From positions 115,995-179,994 of the forward strand of contig CAWFCV010000012.1 in assembly GCA_963814435.1 (NCBI GenBank): a DNA stretch of 64,000 nucleotides. The letters are read 5' to 3'. The stretch comes from JAEUPI01 sp963814435 (GTDB lineage: Bacteria > Pseudomonadota > Gammaproteobacteria > Burkholderiales > Burkholderiaceae_C). The notes under the pieces were generated by a model. It was not told the origin of the DNA and made no database searches. It saw only the letters and a program-made list of their open reading frames with translations. A program made the position numbers and the translations under genes. Positions 7,890 to 16,936 of the stretch are shown here, piece by piece (within the stretch, counting starts at the first letter, position 1; the number at the start of each line of letters is the position of its first letter).

Positions 7890-9578
7890 ATGCTGCGTGA
7901 TGACATCAGCTCGATCCTCGGCGGCCTGGACACGGTCGACCTCAACTTCCTGATGAACCAGGCAGGTGAGGCCATCATCTACGTGGACTCCAACTGGGTC
8001 GTGCGTTACTGCAACGATGTCTACCTGAACAATGTCGGCATGCCCCGACACGAGATCGTTGGCCGCACGCCGTTCGAATACATGCCGGCCTTCAAGCGAT
8101 CGATCTTCTACGAGTCGATCGAAAAATGCCGGCGTGACCGCAAGCCTACCGCAAAGATCGGCTACTCCACCGTGCTGGATCGATGGTTGATGGTCAGGGT
8201 CTTCCCGGCCGGCGACGGCATGATGATGCTGGCCAACGACGCCTCCGAGACGGTCGTCAAGCAGTATCAGCTCGCGCAACAGGTCGTCAAGGATCCCTTG
8301 ACCGGATTGCCCAACAAGCTCGGGCTCACGAGCGACCTTGAAAGCCTGATGGAATCGCCGGCCGCGTTCGCGTTGACCGTCATCGGTCTGGACCGGTTTC
8401 GCAGCGTCAACGACGCGCTCGGTTACGCCGGCGGTGACATGGCCCTGCTCGAGGTCGCCTCCCGGCTGCAGTCGGGCAGCGTGTCGGGAGAGGTTCTGTA
8501 CCGGCTGAACAGCGACGAGTTCTGCGTTCTGCACAAGCATGGTGCAGAGGTCACGCGCGAGCGGATCAAGGTGCTCGTCGATGCGGCCTGCCAGCCGTTG
8601 GTGATCCACGATCGGCGATTCGTGCTCGGGGCCACTTCGGGCTGCGTGATCCGCGACCTGGACTGCAAGGACCCGGAACAGATGCTCAGGCGCGCGGCGC
8701 TGGCCCTTCGCCATGCGAAGAAGACGGCCAGGGGTGCGTTCGCGTTCTACGAGCCCGGGTTGGAGCGGAGTTCGGAGCTGCGAACCCAGCTCGAGTCCGA
8801 ACTCAGGTCGGCCATCGAGCACAAGCAGCTGATGCTCATGCTGCAGCCCAAGGGCTGTCTCGCCCGAGGCGGGCTCGTCGGGGCCGAAGCGCTGATTCGA
8901 TGGGCCCACCCCAAGCGGGGCATGATCTCGCCGGCGGAATTTCTGCCGCTCGCCGACGAGGCGGGCCTGATGGGGACAATCGATCAGCTGGTCCTGAAAC
9001 AGGCGCTGGAACACAGCGTCGAACTGCGGGACCTGGGTGTGGCCGTGCCGATCAGCATCAACCTGTCGGTGGCGTCGCTCAGTGACGTGTGCATGGTGGA
9101 CCGGATTCGCGAGGCGCTGCACGGCGCCGGTGTGGCGCCGCAGATGTTGGAAGTGGAAATCCCTGAGGGCGCACTGATGCAGAACGTCGAGGCCAGCGCC
9201 AAGGTGCTCGCAGGTCTGCATGGTATGGGGGTGCGCATTTCGATCGACGACTTCGGCACCGGCTATTCTTCATTTGCCTACCTGGCCAGGTTTCCGGTTC
9301 ATTCGCTGAAGATCGATCGATCCTTCATCAAGGGAATGGCCACCAACGACAACAGCCGCAAGATCGTCACCGGCATGATCCGGCTGGCCCATTCGCTGCA
9401 GATGCAGGTCGTGGCCGAGGGCGCCGAAGGCAGCGACGAGGTCGAACTGCTCAAGCGGATGCGTTGCGATGTGGTGCAGGGATACTGGTACGGCAAGCCG
9501 ATGCCCTTGTCGGCTTTCGTCTCGTTCGCCAGATCACAACGCTTCATCGTCTCTCCGATCAACGACTTGACGATCTAG
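7890..9578 (+). CDS. PAS-GGDEF-EAL protein, probable c-di-GMP phosphodiesterase
   Basis: 562 residues, no membrane segments. The PAS domain covers about 15-125 (EAIIYVDSNWVVRYCNDVYL). A GGDEF domain runs from about 132 (DPLTGLPNK), but its signature is LNSDEF at about 207-212, so both glycines needed for cyclase activity are gone. The EAL domain starts near 332 (GAEALIRW) and keeps the catalytic set: EAL, INLS, the glutamate in EIPEGALM, DDFGTGYSS, KIDRSFI, the glutamate in VAEGAE and QGYWYGKPM. I infer a phosphodiesterase with a regulatory, non-cyclase GGDEF. Cyclic di-GMP hydrolysis would fit the nearby motility genes and YcgR, but no direct link is visible. Confidence 0.88.
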   Translation: MLRDDISSILGGLDTVDLNFLMNQAGEAIIYVDSNWVVRYCNDVYLNNVGMPRHEIVGRTPFEYMPAFKRSIFYESIEKCRRDRKPTAKIGYSTVLDRWLMVRVFPAGDGMMMLANDASETVVKQYQLAQQVVKDPLTGLPNKLGLTSDLESLMESPAAFALTVIGLDRFRSVNDALGYAGGDMALLEVASRLQSGSVSGEVLYRLNSDEFCVLHKHGAEVTRERIKVLVDAACQPLVIHDRRFVLGATSGCVIRDLDCKDPEQMLRRAALALRHAKKTARGAFAFYEPGLERSSELRTQLESELRSAIEHKQLMLMLQPKGCLARGGLVGAEALIRWAHPKRGMISPAEFLPLADEAGLMGTIDQLVLKQALEHSVELRDLGVAVPISINLSVASLSDVCMVDRIREALHGAGVAPQMLEVEIPEGALMQNVEASAKVLAGLHGMGVRISIDDFGTGYSSFAYLARFPVHSLKIDRSFIKGMATNDNSRKIVTGMIRLAHSLQMQVVAEGAEGSDEVELLKRMRCDVVQGYWYGKPMPLSAFVSFARSQRFIVSPINDLTI

Positions 9579-9679
9579 CATCCGACCGGTTTCACCCCGG
9601 GGCGCGCTGCTCACCAGGGGCGGACGGCGGCCCTTCGCCGTCGGGCACAATCCCTCGGCAGCGTTCGAGGAGGTCCCAG

Positions 9680-11116
9680 ATGACGTCACCGGCAGGGCCG
9701 GCCGCGGCGATGATCGCCGCCGGCGTCGGCTTGGACAAGCTGACCCCGGTCGAGGTCGTCAAGCTTGCCGTGATCCTGTCGGCCGCCTTCATGGTGGTGC
9801 TGGATTTCTTCATCGTCATCGTCGCGCTGCCGTCGATCGCCGCCTCGCTGCACGCCACGCAGTCCCACCTGCAGCTGATTGTTGCCGGCTATGCACTGGC
9901 CAATGCCGCAACGCTCATCGCCGGAGGCAGGCTGGGCGACCTGTTCGGACGCAGGAAGATGTTCATTGCCGGCTGCGCCGCGTTCGGGCTGGCCTCGGTG
10001 GGATGCGGCCTCGCGCCGTCGGCGACCGCCCTCGTCGTTCTGCGCTTCCTGCAGGGCATGGCCGGAGCCTTGCTGCATCCGCAGGTGTTGGCACTGCTCG
10101 GTCTGCACTTCACCGGGCCGAAGCGACAGAAGGCGTTCGCTTGGTACGCGATGTCGATGGGCTTGGCCGGCATCAGTGGCCAGCTGCTTGGCGGCGCGCT
10201 GGTCGATTGGAATCTGGCCAGTCTCGGATGGCGCAGCTGCTTTCTGATCAACATCCCGATCGCACTGATGGGCATGCTCGGAGCGGTGGCGCTGGTCGAC
10301 GAGCGCGGAGCGCTCGGCACGGGAAGGGTGGATTTCGTCGGGTTGCTGCTCGCCGCGGCCGCGCTGCTTTGCCTGATCACCCCGCTCAGCTATGGGCGCG
10401 AGCACTTCGACCCGGCCATGAACGCATCGCTGGTCCTTGGCGCCGTGCTGTTGGGCGTGATCTTCTGGATGCACCAGCGCACGCTCGAGAGGTCGGGCGG
10501 GTCGCCCATGCTCGGTCCAGCACTGTTCAAGGTGTCCGGTTTTTCGTGGGGGATGACGACGGTCTTGGCCTTCTACATGGGCATTGCGTCGTTCTACCTG
10601 ATCCTGGGCCTGCACCTGCAGGGGCCGCTGGCCATGGGAGCAGCCCGCTCGGGCAAGCTGTTCGCGATCATGGGCTGCAGTTTCTTCCTGACCTCGCTGT
10701 TGGGGCCACGGCTGCAGAAGTTCCTTGGCACCAGGTTGCTGCAGGCGGGGGCGCTCGTGCTTTGCGCGGGCCACCTGCTGCAGGCGGCAGCGCATGGATG
10801 GCAGCTGGGAGAGCTGGGTCTGGTCTCGGCGCTGGTCGTCGAAGGCGCTGGCATCGGGATGGTGATGGGGCCTTTGGTGTCTGCCGTGCTCGCCAGGATT
10901 CCCGCAGACAGGGCTGGTGTCGCCGCCGGCGTGACGTCGACGATGCAAAGTGCCGGCAACGCGCTCGGTGTCGCGTTCGTCTCCTCGGTCTACTTCTCGG
11001 CAGGCGGGGGCGGGGGCGCCGCCGCGCCGGTGCGCGGTTTCGTCGTCTCGGTGATCGTGCTCGCGGTACTGGCGGCCGCCGTCGGCGTGTTGTGCACACG
11101 AATCGGCAAGCGTTAA
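9680..11116 (+). CDS. MFS drug:H+ antiporter, DHA2 (14-TM) type
   Basis: 478 residues. The first helix (AVILSAAFMVVLDFFIVIVALPSI) carries the DHA2 motif LDxxIVNVALP in a variant form, followed by motif A (GGRLGDLFGRRKMF) and motif C-like VLRFLQGMAGALLHPQVL. About fourteen hydrophobic segments follow. Relatives export dyes, antibiotics or biocides, or unknown metabolites; the substrate cannot be read from sequence. An AGGAGG-like sequence (GAGGAGGTC) sits about 10 bases upstream of ATG 9680. No MarR/TetR regulator is adjacent. It converges with fliR. Confidence 0.85.
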   Translation: MTSPAGPAAAMIAAGVGLDKLTPVEVVKLAVILSAAFMVVLDFFIVIVALPSIAASLHATQSHLQLIVAGYALANAATLIAGGRLGDLFGRRKMFIAGCAAFGLASVGCGLAPSATALVVLRFLQGMAGALLHPQVLALLGLHFTGPKRQKAFAWYAMSMGLAGISGQLLGGALVDWNLASLGWRSCFLINIPIALMGMLGAVALVDERGALGTGRVDFVGLLLAAAALLCLITPLSYGREHFDPAMNASLVLGAVLLGVIFWMHQRTLERSGGSPMLGPALFKVSGFSWGMTTVLAFYMGIASFYLILGLHLQGPLAMGAARSGKLFAIMGCSFFLTSLLGPRLQKFLGTRLLQAGALVLCAGHLLQAAAHGWQLGELGLVSALVVEGAGIGMVMGPLVSAVLARIPADRAGVAAGVTSTMQSAGNALGVAFVSSVYFSAGGGGGAAAPVRGFVVSVIVLAVLAAAVGVLCTRIGKR

Positions 11117-11132
11117 GTGCACGCGGCGCCGG

Positions 11133-11894
11133 TCATCTGAAGCTCGCCAGCATGCGCTCCAGCGCCATCGTGAAAGGCGTCTGCATCAACGGCAACGTGA
11201 GCAGCATGCCGATCAGGCCGACGCCCAGCGTGACCGGGAAGCCGACAGCGAACACGTTGATCTGCGGCGCGACGCGCGAAATGATGCCGAGCACGATGTT
11301 GACGAACAGCAGCATACCCATCAGCGGCAATGCGATCCACAGGCCGAGACTGAAGATCTCGGCGGCCCAGGTGTGGGCCTGCATCTGACGCAGGAAGGCA
11401 AAGGGTTCCGGGCCGACCGGAAACGCCTGGAAGCTCTGGATCAGCACCGCGATGACGGCAAGGTGGCCGTTGATCACGATGAACAGCAGCGCCACCATCG
11501 AGCCGAACAGTCGCCCCGAGGCGGTGGTCTGTGCGGCCGTGGCGGGGTCGAAGAAGCTGGCGAAGTTCAGGCCCATCTGCAGGCCCGCGGCCTCGCCGGC
11601 CATCTCGGCCGCTGCAAACACGATGCGCACCGCGAAGCCGAGCGACACGCCGATCACCACCTGCTGAACGACCAGCATGAATGCCGCCGACGAATCGAGC
11701 GCCGGCGCCGGCATCACGGGCAGCGACGGCTGCGCGGCCAGCGCGATGAAGAAGCACAGCCCGACGCGCACGCGCATCGGCACCACGCGCTGGCTGAACA
11801 CCGGCAGCGACGCGAAAAGCGCGAGCGCGCGCAGAAACGGCCACAGCAGCGGCATGACCCATGCCGCGACTTGTGCTTCGGTGATGCTGAGCAT
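11133..11894 (-). CDS. fliR: flagellar type III export gate protein FliR
   Basis: 253 residues, about six membrane segments. The start MLSITEAQVAAWVMPLLWPF and the conserved stretches QMGLNFASFFDP, LLFIVINGH and LGIISRVAPQINVFAVGFP are typical of FliR. FliR joins FliP5 and FliQ4 in the helical export gate inside the MS ring. Last gene of the minus-strand fliL-to-fliR run, separated from fliQ by a 107-bp repeat-bearing spacer. Confidence 0.96.
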   Translation of the reverse strand: MLSITEAQVAAWVMPLLWPFLRALALFASLPVFSQRVVPMRVRVGLCFFIALAAQPSLPVMPAPALDSSAAFMLVVQQVVIGVSLGFAVRIVFAAAEMAGEAAGLQMGLNFASFFDPATAAQTTASGRLFGSMVALLFIVINGHLAVIAVLIQSFQAFPVGPEPFAFLRQMQAHTWAAEIFSLGLWIALPLMGMLLFVNIVLGIISRVAPQINVFAVGFPVTLGVGLIGMLLTLPLMQTPFTMALERMLASFR

Positions 11895-11904
11895 CGGCTA
11901 GTTC

Positions 11905-11998
11905 GGCGCCGGGCCGCCCCAGGCCGAACGCTCACCCAGGCCCACGAAGGGGACCCTTCGGGATCCCGGGGGGCGACGCCGCTGGCGTCTTGGGGGCA
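11905..11998. repeat. GC-rich intergenic repeat, copy 2
   Basis: The fliR-fliQ spacer holds C-run/G-run sequence with the inverted pair GGGACCCTTCGGGATCCC and GGGGGGCGACGCCGCTGGCG. Its composition resembles the spacers at 6.1, 35.6, 49.0 and 52.3 kb. In most relatives fliQ and fliR nearly touch, so this spacer looks like an insertion into an operon. Confidence 0.45.
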
Positions 11999-12001
11999 AC
12001 A

Positions 12002-12271
12002 TCAGCCGATCGCGCCGGGAATGCCCTGCAGCGTGCGCTGGATGTATTCGACCAGCGTGCTCAGCATCCACGGCCCGGCCACGGCCAGCGTGGCGACCGC
12101 GGCGACGATCTTGGGCACGAACGACAGCGTGGCCTCGTTGATCTGGGTCGCAGCCTGGAAGATGCTGACCGCCAGGCCGACCACCAGCACCGCGATCAGC
12201 ACCGGCGCGGCCACGATCAGCAGGATGTACAGGCCCTGCTGGCCGAGCGTGAAGACTTGTTGTGCATCCAT
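12002..12271 (-). CDS. fliQ: flagellar export gate protein FliQ
   Basis: 89 residues, exactly the usual FliQ length, starting MDAQQVFTLGQQGLYI with two hydrophobic segments separated by ATQINEATLSFVPK, the conserved cytoplasmic loop. A longer in-frame start (12,295) exists but would add six residues not found in homologues. Lies between fliP and fliR as expected. Confidence 0.96.
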   Translation of the reverse strand: MDAQQVFTLGQQGLYILLIVAAPVLIAVLVVGLAVSIFQAATQINEATLSFVPKIVAAVATLAVAGPWMLSTLVEYIQRTLQGIPGAIG

Positions 12272-12297
12272 GGTTTGCCGGCGGCGGACCACCATCG

Positions 12298-13086
12298 CTA
12301 AGTGACGAAAGATGCCGCCAGGGACCCCAGCAGCAGGTTCCAGCCATCGGCCAGCACGAACAGCATCAGCTTGAACGGCAGCGCCACCAGCACCGGGCTC
12401 AGCATCATCATGCCCAGGCTCATCAGCACGCTGGCCACGATCATGTCGATGATCAGGAACGGAATGAAGATCAGAAACCCGATCTGGAACGCGCTCTTCA
12501 GCTCGCTGGTCACGAAGGCCGGCACCAGCACCTTGAACGGCACGTTCTCGCTCTTCACCTCCGTGGGCAGCTTGGCCAACTTGGCGAACAGCTGCACATC
12601 GGCCTGGCGTGTCTGCTTCAGCATGAACTCGCGCATCGGCAGCTCGCCGCGTGCCAGTGCTTCGGTGAAGCCGATTCGGTTGGCCTGGAACGGCTCGTAG
12701 GCCTGGGTGTACACCCGCTCCAGCGTCGGGCCCATCACGAAGAAGGTGAGGAACAGGCTCATGCCGATGATCACCTGGTTCGGCGGTGCGGCCTGCGTGC
12801 CGAGCGCCTGGCGCAGCAGCGACAGCACGATCACGATGCGCGTGAAGCCGGTCATCAGCAGCAGCACCGCGGGCAGGAAGCTCAGCGCGGTGAAGAACAG
12901 CAGCGTCTGGATCGGCACCGAGTAGCTGGTGCCGGTGGCGCCCTGGGCCACCACCAGCGGCAGGTTCGATCCGCTCGCCGATTGCGCTAAAGCCGCTCCG
13001 GCGCCGGCCGATAAGACCGACACGGCCAGGCCCTGCCAGACGCGCCGCGGGCGAAACGAAAGAAGCGTCGCAGGCTCAGCGCGCAT
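12298..13086 (-). CDS. fliP: flagellar export gate protein FliP
   Basis: 262 residues from ATG 13,086. A cleavable signal sequence (LAVSVLSAGAGAALAQSA) precedes the mature domain with VPIQTLLFFTALSFLPAVLL, MTGFTRIVIVLSLLRQALG, PPNQVIIGMSLFLTFF and LKSAFQIGFLIFIPFLIIDM, all FliP hallmarks. FliP forms the pentameric core of the export gate. Its start overlaps the end of fliO by 11 bp. A perfect sigma-28 promoter sequence lies antisense within the signal-peptide coding region. Confidence 0.96.
   Translation of the reverse strand: MRAEPATLLSFRPRRVWQGLAVSVLSAGAGAALAQSASGSNLPLVVAQGATGTSYSVPIQTLLFFTALSFLPAVLLLMTGFTRIVIVLSLLRQALGTQAAPPNQVIIGMSLFLTFFVMGPTLERVYTQAYEPFQANRIGFTEALARGELPMREFMLKQTRQADVQLFAKLAKLPTEVKSENVPFKVLVPAFVTSELKSAFQIGFLIFIPFLIIDMIVASVLMSLGMMMLSPVLVALPFKLMLFVLADGWNLLLGSLAASFVT
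12988..13014 (+). promoter_or_regulatory. perfect sigma-28 promoter consensus, antisense inside fliP
   Basis: TAAA at 12,988-12,991, 15 bases, then GCCGATAA at 13,007-13,014: an exact match to the FliA consensus TAAA-N15-GCCGATAA. It points along the plus strand, opposite to fliP, so it would drive RNA antisense to the 5' end of fliP and on into fliO/fliN/fliM. It overlaps codons for the signal peptide and could be chance in coding sequence. Confidence 0.4.
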
Positions 13087-13444
13087 CGCCGCTCCCGGGT
13101 TTCGTGGCATCGACCGGGTGCGAGCCGAAGCGCGACAACAGTTGCGCGAACGGCGCGGCCGGTACGGCGGGCAGCCGGGACGCATCGTCCGACGGCTCCA
13201 TCGTGTGCAGCGTGGTGATGCCGGCCGGCGACACGCCAAGCACCAGCCAGCGCCGCTGGGCTCCGCTACCCACCTCGATCGCCAGCAACCGCTGGTTGGT
13301 CGACAGCGGCAGCATCGCCACCACGCGCAGCACGCCGTGTGCCGCGGCGCCGCCGATCGGGCTGCGTTTGAGCAGCCACAGCGCCAGCGGAATCAACGCG
13401 ATGACGGCGGCGAAGCCGAGCAGCGATCCGAAGCCTGGGGTCAC
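13076..13444 (-). CDS. fliO: flagellar assembly protein FliO
   Basis: 122 residues with one N-terminal membrane helix (LLGFAAVIALIPLALWLL) followed by a small soluble domain (LPLSTNQRLLAIEVGSG, RWLVLGVSPAGITTLHTM), the FliO pattern. FliO is a scaffold for building the FliP ring. Three bases separate it from fliN and it overlaps fliP, consistent with translational coupling. Confidence 0.92.
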   Translation of the reverse strand: MTPGFGSLLGFAAVIALIPLALWLLKRSPIGGAAAHGVLRVVAMLPLSTNQRLLAIEVGSGAQRRWLVLGVSPAGITTLHTMEPSDDASRLPAVPAAPFAQLLSRFGSHPVDATKPGSGDAR

Positions 13445-13447
13445 GAG

Positions 13448-13909
13448 TCAGCCCTTGCTGAGCCGGCGCATGCGCTCGCTCGGCGTCACGACGTCGGTGA
13501 GGCGGATGCCGAACTTGTCGTTCACCACCACCACCTCGCCCTGCGCGATCAGGTAGCCGTTGACCAGCACGTCCATCGGCTCGCCGGCCAGCGCTTCGAG
13601 CTCCACGACCGAGCCCTGCGCGAGCTGCAGGATGTTCTTGATCGGGATCTTGGTGCGTCCCAGCTCCACGGTGAGCTGCACCGGAATGTCCAGGATCATG
13701 TTGATGTCGTTCGGCGCCGCCGGTGCGGCGCCCGAGCCGAAGCTGGCAAACGCGGCCGGCGCCACGCTGTCGCTCGGCCCCGCCACTTCGGAGGCCGACT
13801 CGGGCTTGGACTCGGCCAGCGCCGCCGCCCACTCCGCTGCGGCCTTGTCTTCGCCGGCTTGCGGCGCCGGGCCGGGCGTGTCGGCCGGTGCTGCCTGATC
13901 AGCTGACAT
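13448..13909 (-). CDS. fliN: flagellar motor switch protein FliN
   Basis: 153 residues. The first 60 are acidic, Ala/Pro-rich and variable. The C-terminal SpoA domain (ILDIPVQLTVELGRTKIPI, LAQGSVVELEALAGEPMDVL, VNGYLIAQGEVVVVNDKFG, IRLTDVVTPSERMRRL) is canonical and forms the lower C-ring. It overlaps the end of fliM by 11 bp. Confidence 0.96.
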   Translation of the reverse strand: MSADQAAPADTPGPAPQAGEDKAAAEWAAALAESKPESASEVAGPSDSVAPAAFASFGSGAAPAAPNDINMILDIPVQLTVELGRTKIPIKNILQLAQGSVVELEALAGEPMDVLVNGYLIAQGEVVVVNDKFGIRLTDVVTPSERMRRLSKG

Positions 13910-14904
13910 GTTGTTCTCCCAACCAGCCGCGTTGCGGCCCGGTCAATAGTCGATCGATCTTGATGGCGTACTTGCCGCTGGAGGTGCCGTAGTGGCAGGC
14001 GAACACCGGCACGCCGTCGACCTTGGCCTGCACCATCGGGTCGAGGTCGAGCTCGATGAAGTCGCCCGCCTTCAAGGCCAGCAGCTGCTCCACCGTGGTT
14101 TCGGCCGTGGCCAGCTCGGTGACCAGCGTCACCTCGGCTGCCTGGATTTCCTGCTTCAGCACATTCACCCAGCGCCGGTCGGGCTCGGCGGCGTCGCCCT
14201 GCACGCTGGCATACAGCACGTCGCGGATCGGCTCCAGCGTCGCGTACGGGATGCACAGGTGCATCGTGCCGCTGGCATCGCCAAACTCGTAGGTGAACGA
14301 GCTCGACACCACGATCTCGCCGGGCGTGGCGATGTTGGCGAACTGCGGTTGCATCTCCGAGCGCTGGTATTCGCAGCTCCAGCGGGTAGATGCCGTGCCA
14401 GGCCTTCTTGTATTCGGCGGTGATCGTGTCGACCAGGCGCTGGATCACGCGCTGCTCGGTGGGCGAGAAGTCGCGCCCTTCGATGCGGGTGTGGAACTTG
14501 CCGGCGCCGCCGAACATCGCGTCGACGGCCGCGAACACGAAGTTCGGCTCCAGGATGATCAGGCCCGATCCGCGCAGCGGCCGCACCGCCATGATGTTGA
14601 AGTTGGTCGGCACCACGATCTCGCGCAGAAAGGCCGAATACTTGTGCATCTTGATGCCCCCGATCGACACCTCGGGGGTCTTGCGAAGCAGATCGAACAG
14701 GCCGGTACGCGAGTTGCGCGCGAACCGCTCGTTGATGGTCTCCATCGTCGGCATGCGACCGCGGACGATGCGCTCGTGGCTGGCCAGGTCGTGGTTGCGG
14801 ATGCCGTCGGCCGGCGCCTCCTCGACCTCGGGTTTGTCGCCCTCGCCGGTGATGCCCTCGAGCAGCGCATCGACTTCGTCTTGCGACAGGATCTGCTGGT
14901 TCAT
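13899..14904 (-). CDS. fliM: flagellar motor switch protein FliM (one frameshift)
   Basis: The N-terminus ILSQDEVDALLEGI is the CheY-P binding peptide, followed by the middle CheC-like domain (MPTMETINERFARN, GGAGKFHTRIEGRDFSPTEQR) up to HGIYPLEL. There the frame breaks near 14,373. One extra base in GAGCTGCGAATAC turns the expected 'LEYQRSEMQPQF' out of frame, and the frame resumes with MQPQFANIATPGEIVV and a SpoA domain (VKVDGVPVFACHYG). The span is 1,006 nt. Removing one base gives 334 residues, the standard FliM size, so the shift is almost certainly an error, not decay. Confidence 0.93.
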
Positions 14905-14913
14905 GGTGTCAAA

Positions 14914-15495
14914 TCATTGGATGATGAAGGCCGAGAAGTGCACCGCACGCACCGGTTCTTCATCGTCGCCGTCGCCCTCGTCGGCTTCCTTCGGGTCGTC
15001 CGGCTGCAGCGGCTTGGTGGCGGCGCGGCGAATCTCGCGCGCCAGCGCCACCTTGCCATTGCGCTCCTGCAATTCCTCGGCCTTCTTGTGTGCCAGCAGC
15101 ATCAGGATGTCGTTGCGGATCGCCGGCATGTAGGCCTTCAGCACGTCGCTGGTCTTGTTGTCGCTGAGCTCCAGCGTCACACCCACCTGGGCATAGCGTT
15201 CGGTGTCGCGGTCGGCGAGATTCACGGTGAACAGGTCCAGCGGCAGGAACACCGGTGCCGACTTGTGTGCGGCCTTCTTCTTCGGCTTGTCTTCGGGCAC
15301 CTCGGCGGCGTCGCCTTCTTCGGCTGTGTTGGCGGCGGCGGCCTTGCGGTGCTGCAGGAAGAAGTAGCCTCCCGCCGCGCCGGCGGTCAGCAGCAGCAGC
15401 AGCGCGGCACCGATGATGATCAGCAGTTTCTTTCGGCCGGGCTTGGGCGCAGGGGCCTCGGCAACGTCGGTGGCGGGTGGGGCGGCGGTGGACAT
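14914..15495 (-). CDS. fliL: flagellar basal body-associated protein FliL
   Basis: 193 residues: short cytoplasmic tail, one membrane helix (LLIIIGAALLLLLTAGAAGG), a charged Ala/Lys linker, then the periplasmic domain (PVFLPLDLFTVNLADRDTERYAQVGVTL split as usual) ending in FSAFIIQ. FliL rings support the stator around the motor. Nine bases upstream of fliM and first gene of the fliLMNOPQR run. Confidence 0.95.
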   Translation of the reverse strand: MSTAAPPATDVAEAPAPKPGRKKLLIIIGAALLLLLTAGAAGGYFFLQHRKAAAANTAEEGDAAEVPEDKPKKKAAHKSAPVFLPLDLFTVNLADRDTERYAQVGVTLELSDNKTSDVLKAYMPAIRNDILMLLAHKKAEELQERNGKVALAREIRRAATKPLQPDDPKEADEGDGDDEEPVRAVHFSAFIIQ

Positions 15496-15623
15496 GCAGT
15501 CTCCAACATCGCCACCCTTGCGCGGGGGTGGCGTCTGAGGTCGATTATTCGAAAGCGGTCATTGCTCAGGCGAGCGGAATAAGCGGTGTTTTCGCTGCCG
15601 ACTCGGCGGCTCGGGTGGCCGCT

Positions 15624-16902
15624 TCACGCGAACACGTCGAGCAGGCCGCGGCGCCAGGGTTGCGCGGGTGGCTGCGTGCCGGCCCCGGCGTCGCCTGACG
15701 GGAGCGTCGAATCACCGGCGGCGCGCGCATCGGGCGCCGGCTCGCGCGCGGCCCGGGCGCCGGGATCGCCGGCCGACTGGCCGAACACGCCGCCGCCCGA
15801 CAGCGTGAAACCCGACTCGCGCAGCGCCAGGGCCAGCGCGGGCAACGAGGCCTCGATGGCTTCGCGGGTCTGCGCCTGCGCGGCGTGGAAATCCACCTGC
15901 GCCGCCGAGCCGTCGAGCGCGATCTGGATCGACACCGGCCCGAGCTCGGCGGGGTGCAGCTGCAGCCGGGCTTCCTGCACGCCGTCGCGCACCCACAGCA
16001 CGACCTGCGAGCCAAACGCCTCGGCGAATTCACGGCTGCCAAGCGCGGTACCGAGCGTCGCGCCGGCCGTCGGATGTGCCGCGAGTTCGTGCGCCAGCGC
16101 GGGACGTGCATCGGTGGCGGCCTGCGGCAGCGCGACGGCCGACGTGGCAACGAACAGGCCATCTCGTTCGGCCGGCACGGCCGCGGCGACCGGCGCGCCG
16201 CCGGGCAGCGCGGCCTCGGCGCGGCGTTCGGGCGGCGCGCCGGCTGCGGCGAGCGCAGTCTCGGTGCGCGGCTCGCCCGTTGTTGGCGGCAGCGACGCCG
16301 TCGTGCCGGCCGGCGCTGTGCGGCCGTGGTTGGCGAGCATGCCTTTGCGCACACCCGGCAACGGATCGGCGTCGGCTGAACCGCCGGCTCCGATCTGCGG
16401 GCGCAGGTCGACTGGCTGGGCACGTGGTCGCTGCCGATGCCATCGGCGATCGCTCGGCCGTGTGGTCCGCCGGCGGCACGATGCCCGCGGCACGCCATTC
16501 GGGCAACGCGATGCCGGCAGCATCGGAAGGGGCGTCGTCGTCGTCCGGGGCCGCGTTTCGGATCGCGGCGTCCGGGTTGTTCGCGGCCGAATCGCTGGCG
16601 GTGCCGACCGGCGCCGCGGCGGCCGGCTCGCGCGCGGCATCTGCATCGTCTGGCGCGTGTTCCGCTGCCCGTGGCCCGACCGTGCGCTCGCGGGAGGCGC
16701 TGCCGCGCACGTCCGGTCGTTGCGCGGCTTTGCTGGGGGCGGGTGCCGGATGTTCGCCGGTCGGCGCCGGCGAGGGTTTCGAGCCCGCCGCACGCAACGC
16801 CCGCGCGAAGGCGCCCGCGTCGCCGTTCGCCGTGTCGGACGGTGCGCACGACGGCTGGGCGTCGATGCAAGGCGGCGGCGTGATCGGTTGGGTCTGCAGC
16901 AT
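15624..16902 (-). CDS. fliK: flagellar hook-length control protein FliK (one frameshift)
   Basis: A low-complexity Ala/Pro/Asp-rich N-terminal ruler (MLQTQPITPPPCIDAQPSC...) and a conserved C-terminal domain with WVRDGVQEARLQLHPAELG and VSIQIALDGSAAQVDFHA, the Flg_hook pattern. Between about 16,423 and 16,436 the frame moves by one extra base. The total of 1,279 nt is one over a multiple of three and gives 425 residues when corrected. FliK measures hook length and switches FlhB specificity. Position between fliJ and fliL is standard. Confidence 0.9.
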
Positions 16903-16936
16903 GGCGGTCCTGATGGATGAAGTCGTGCTGGTCGCC

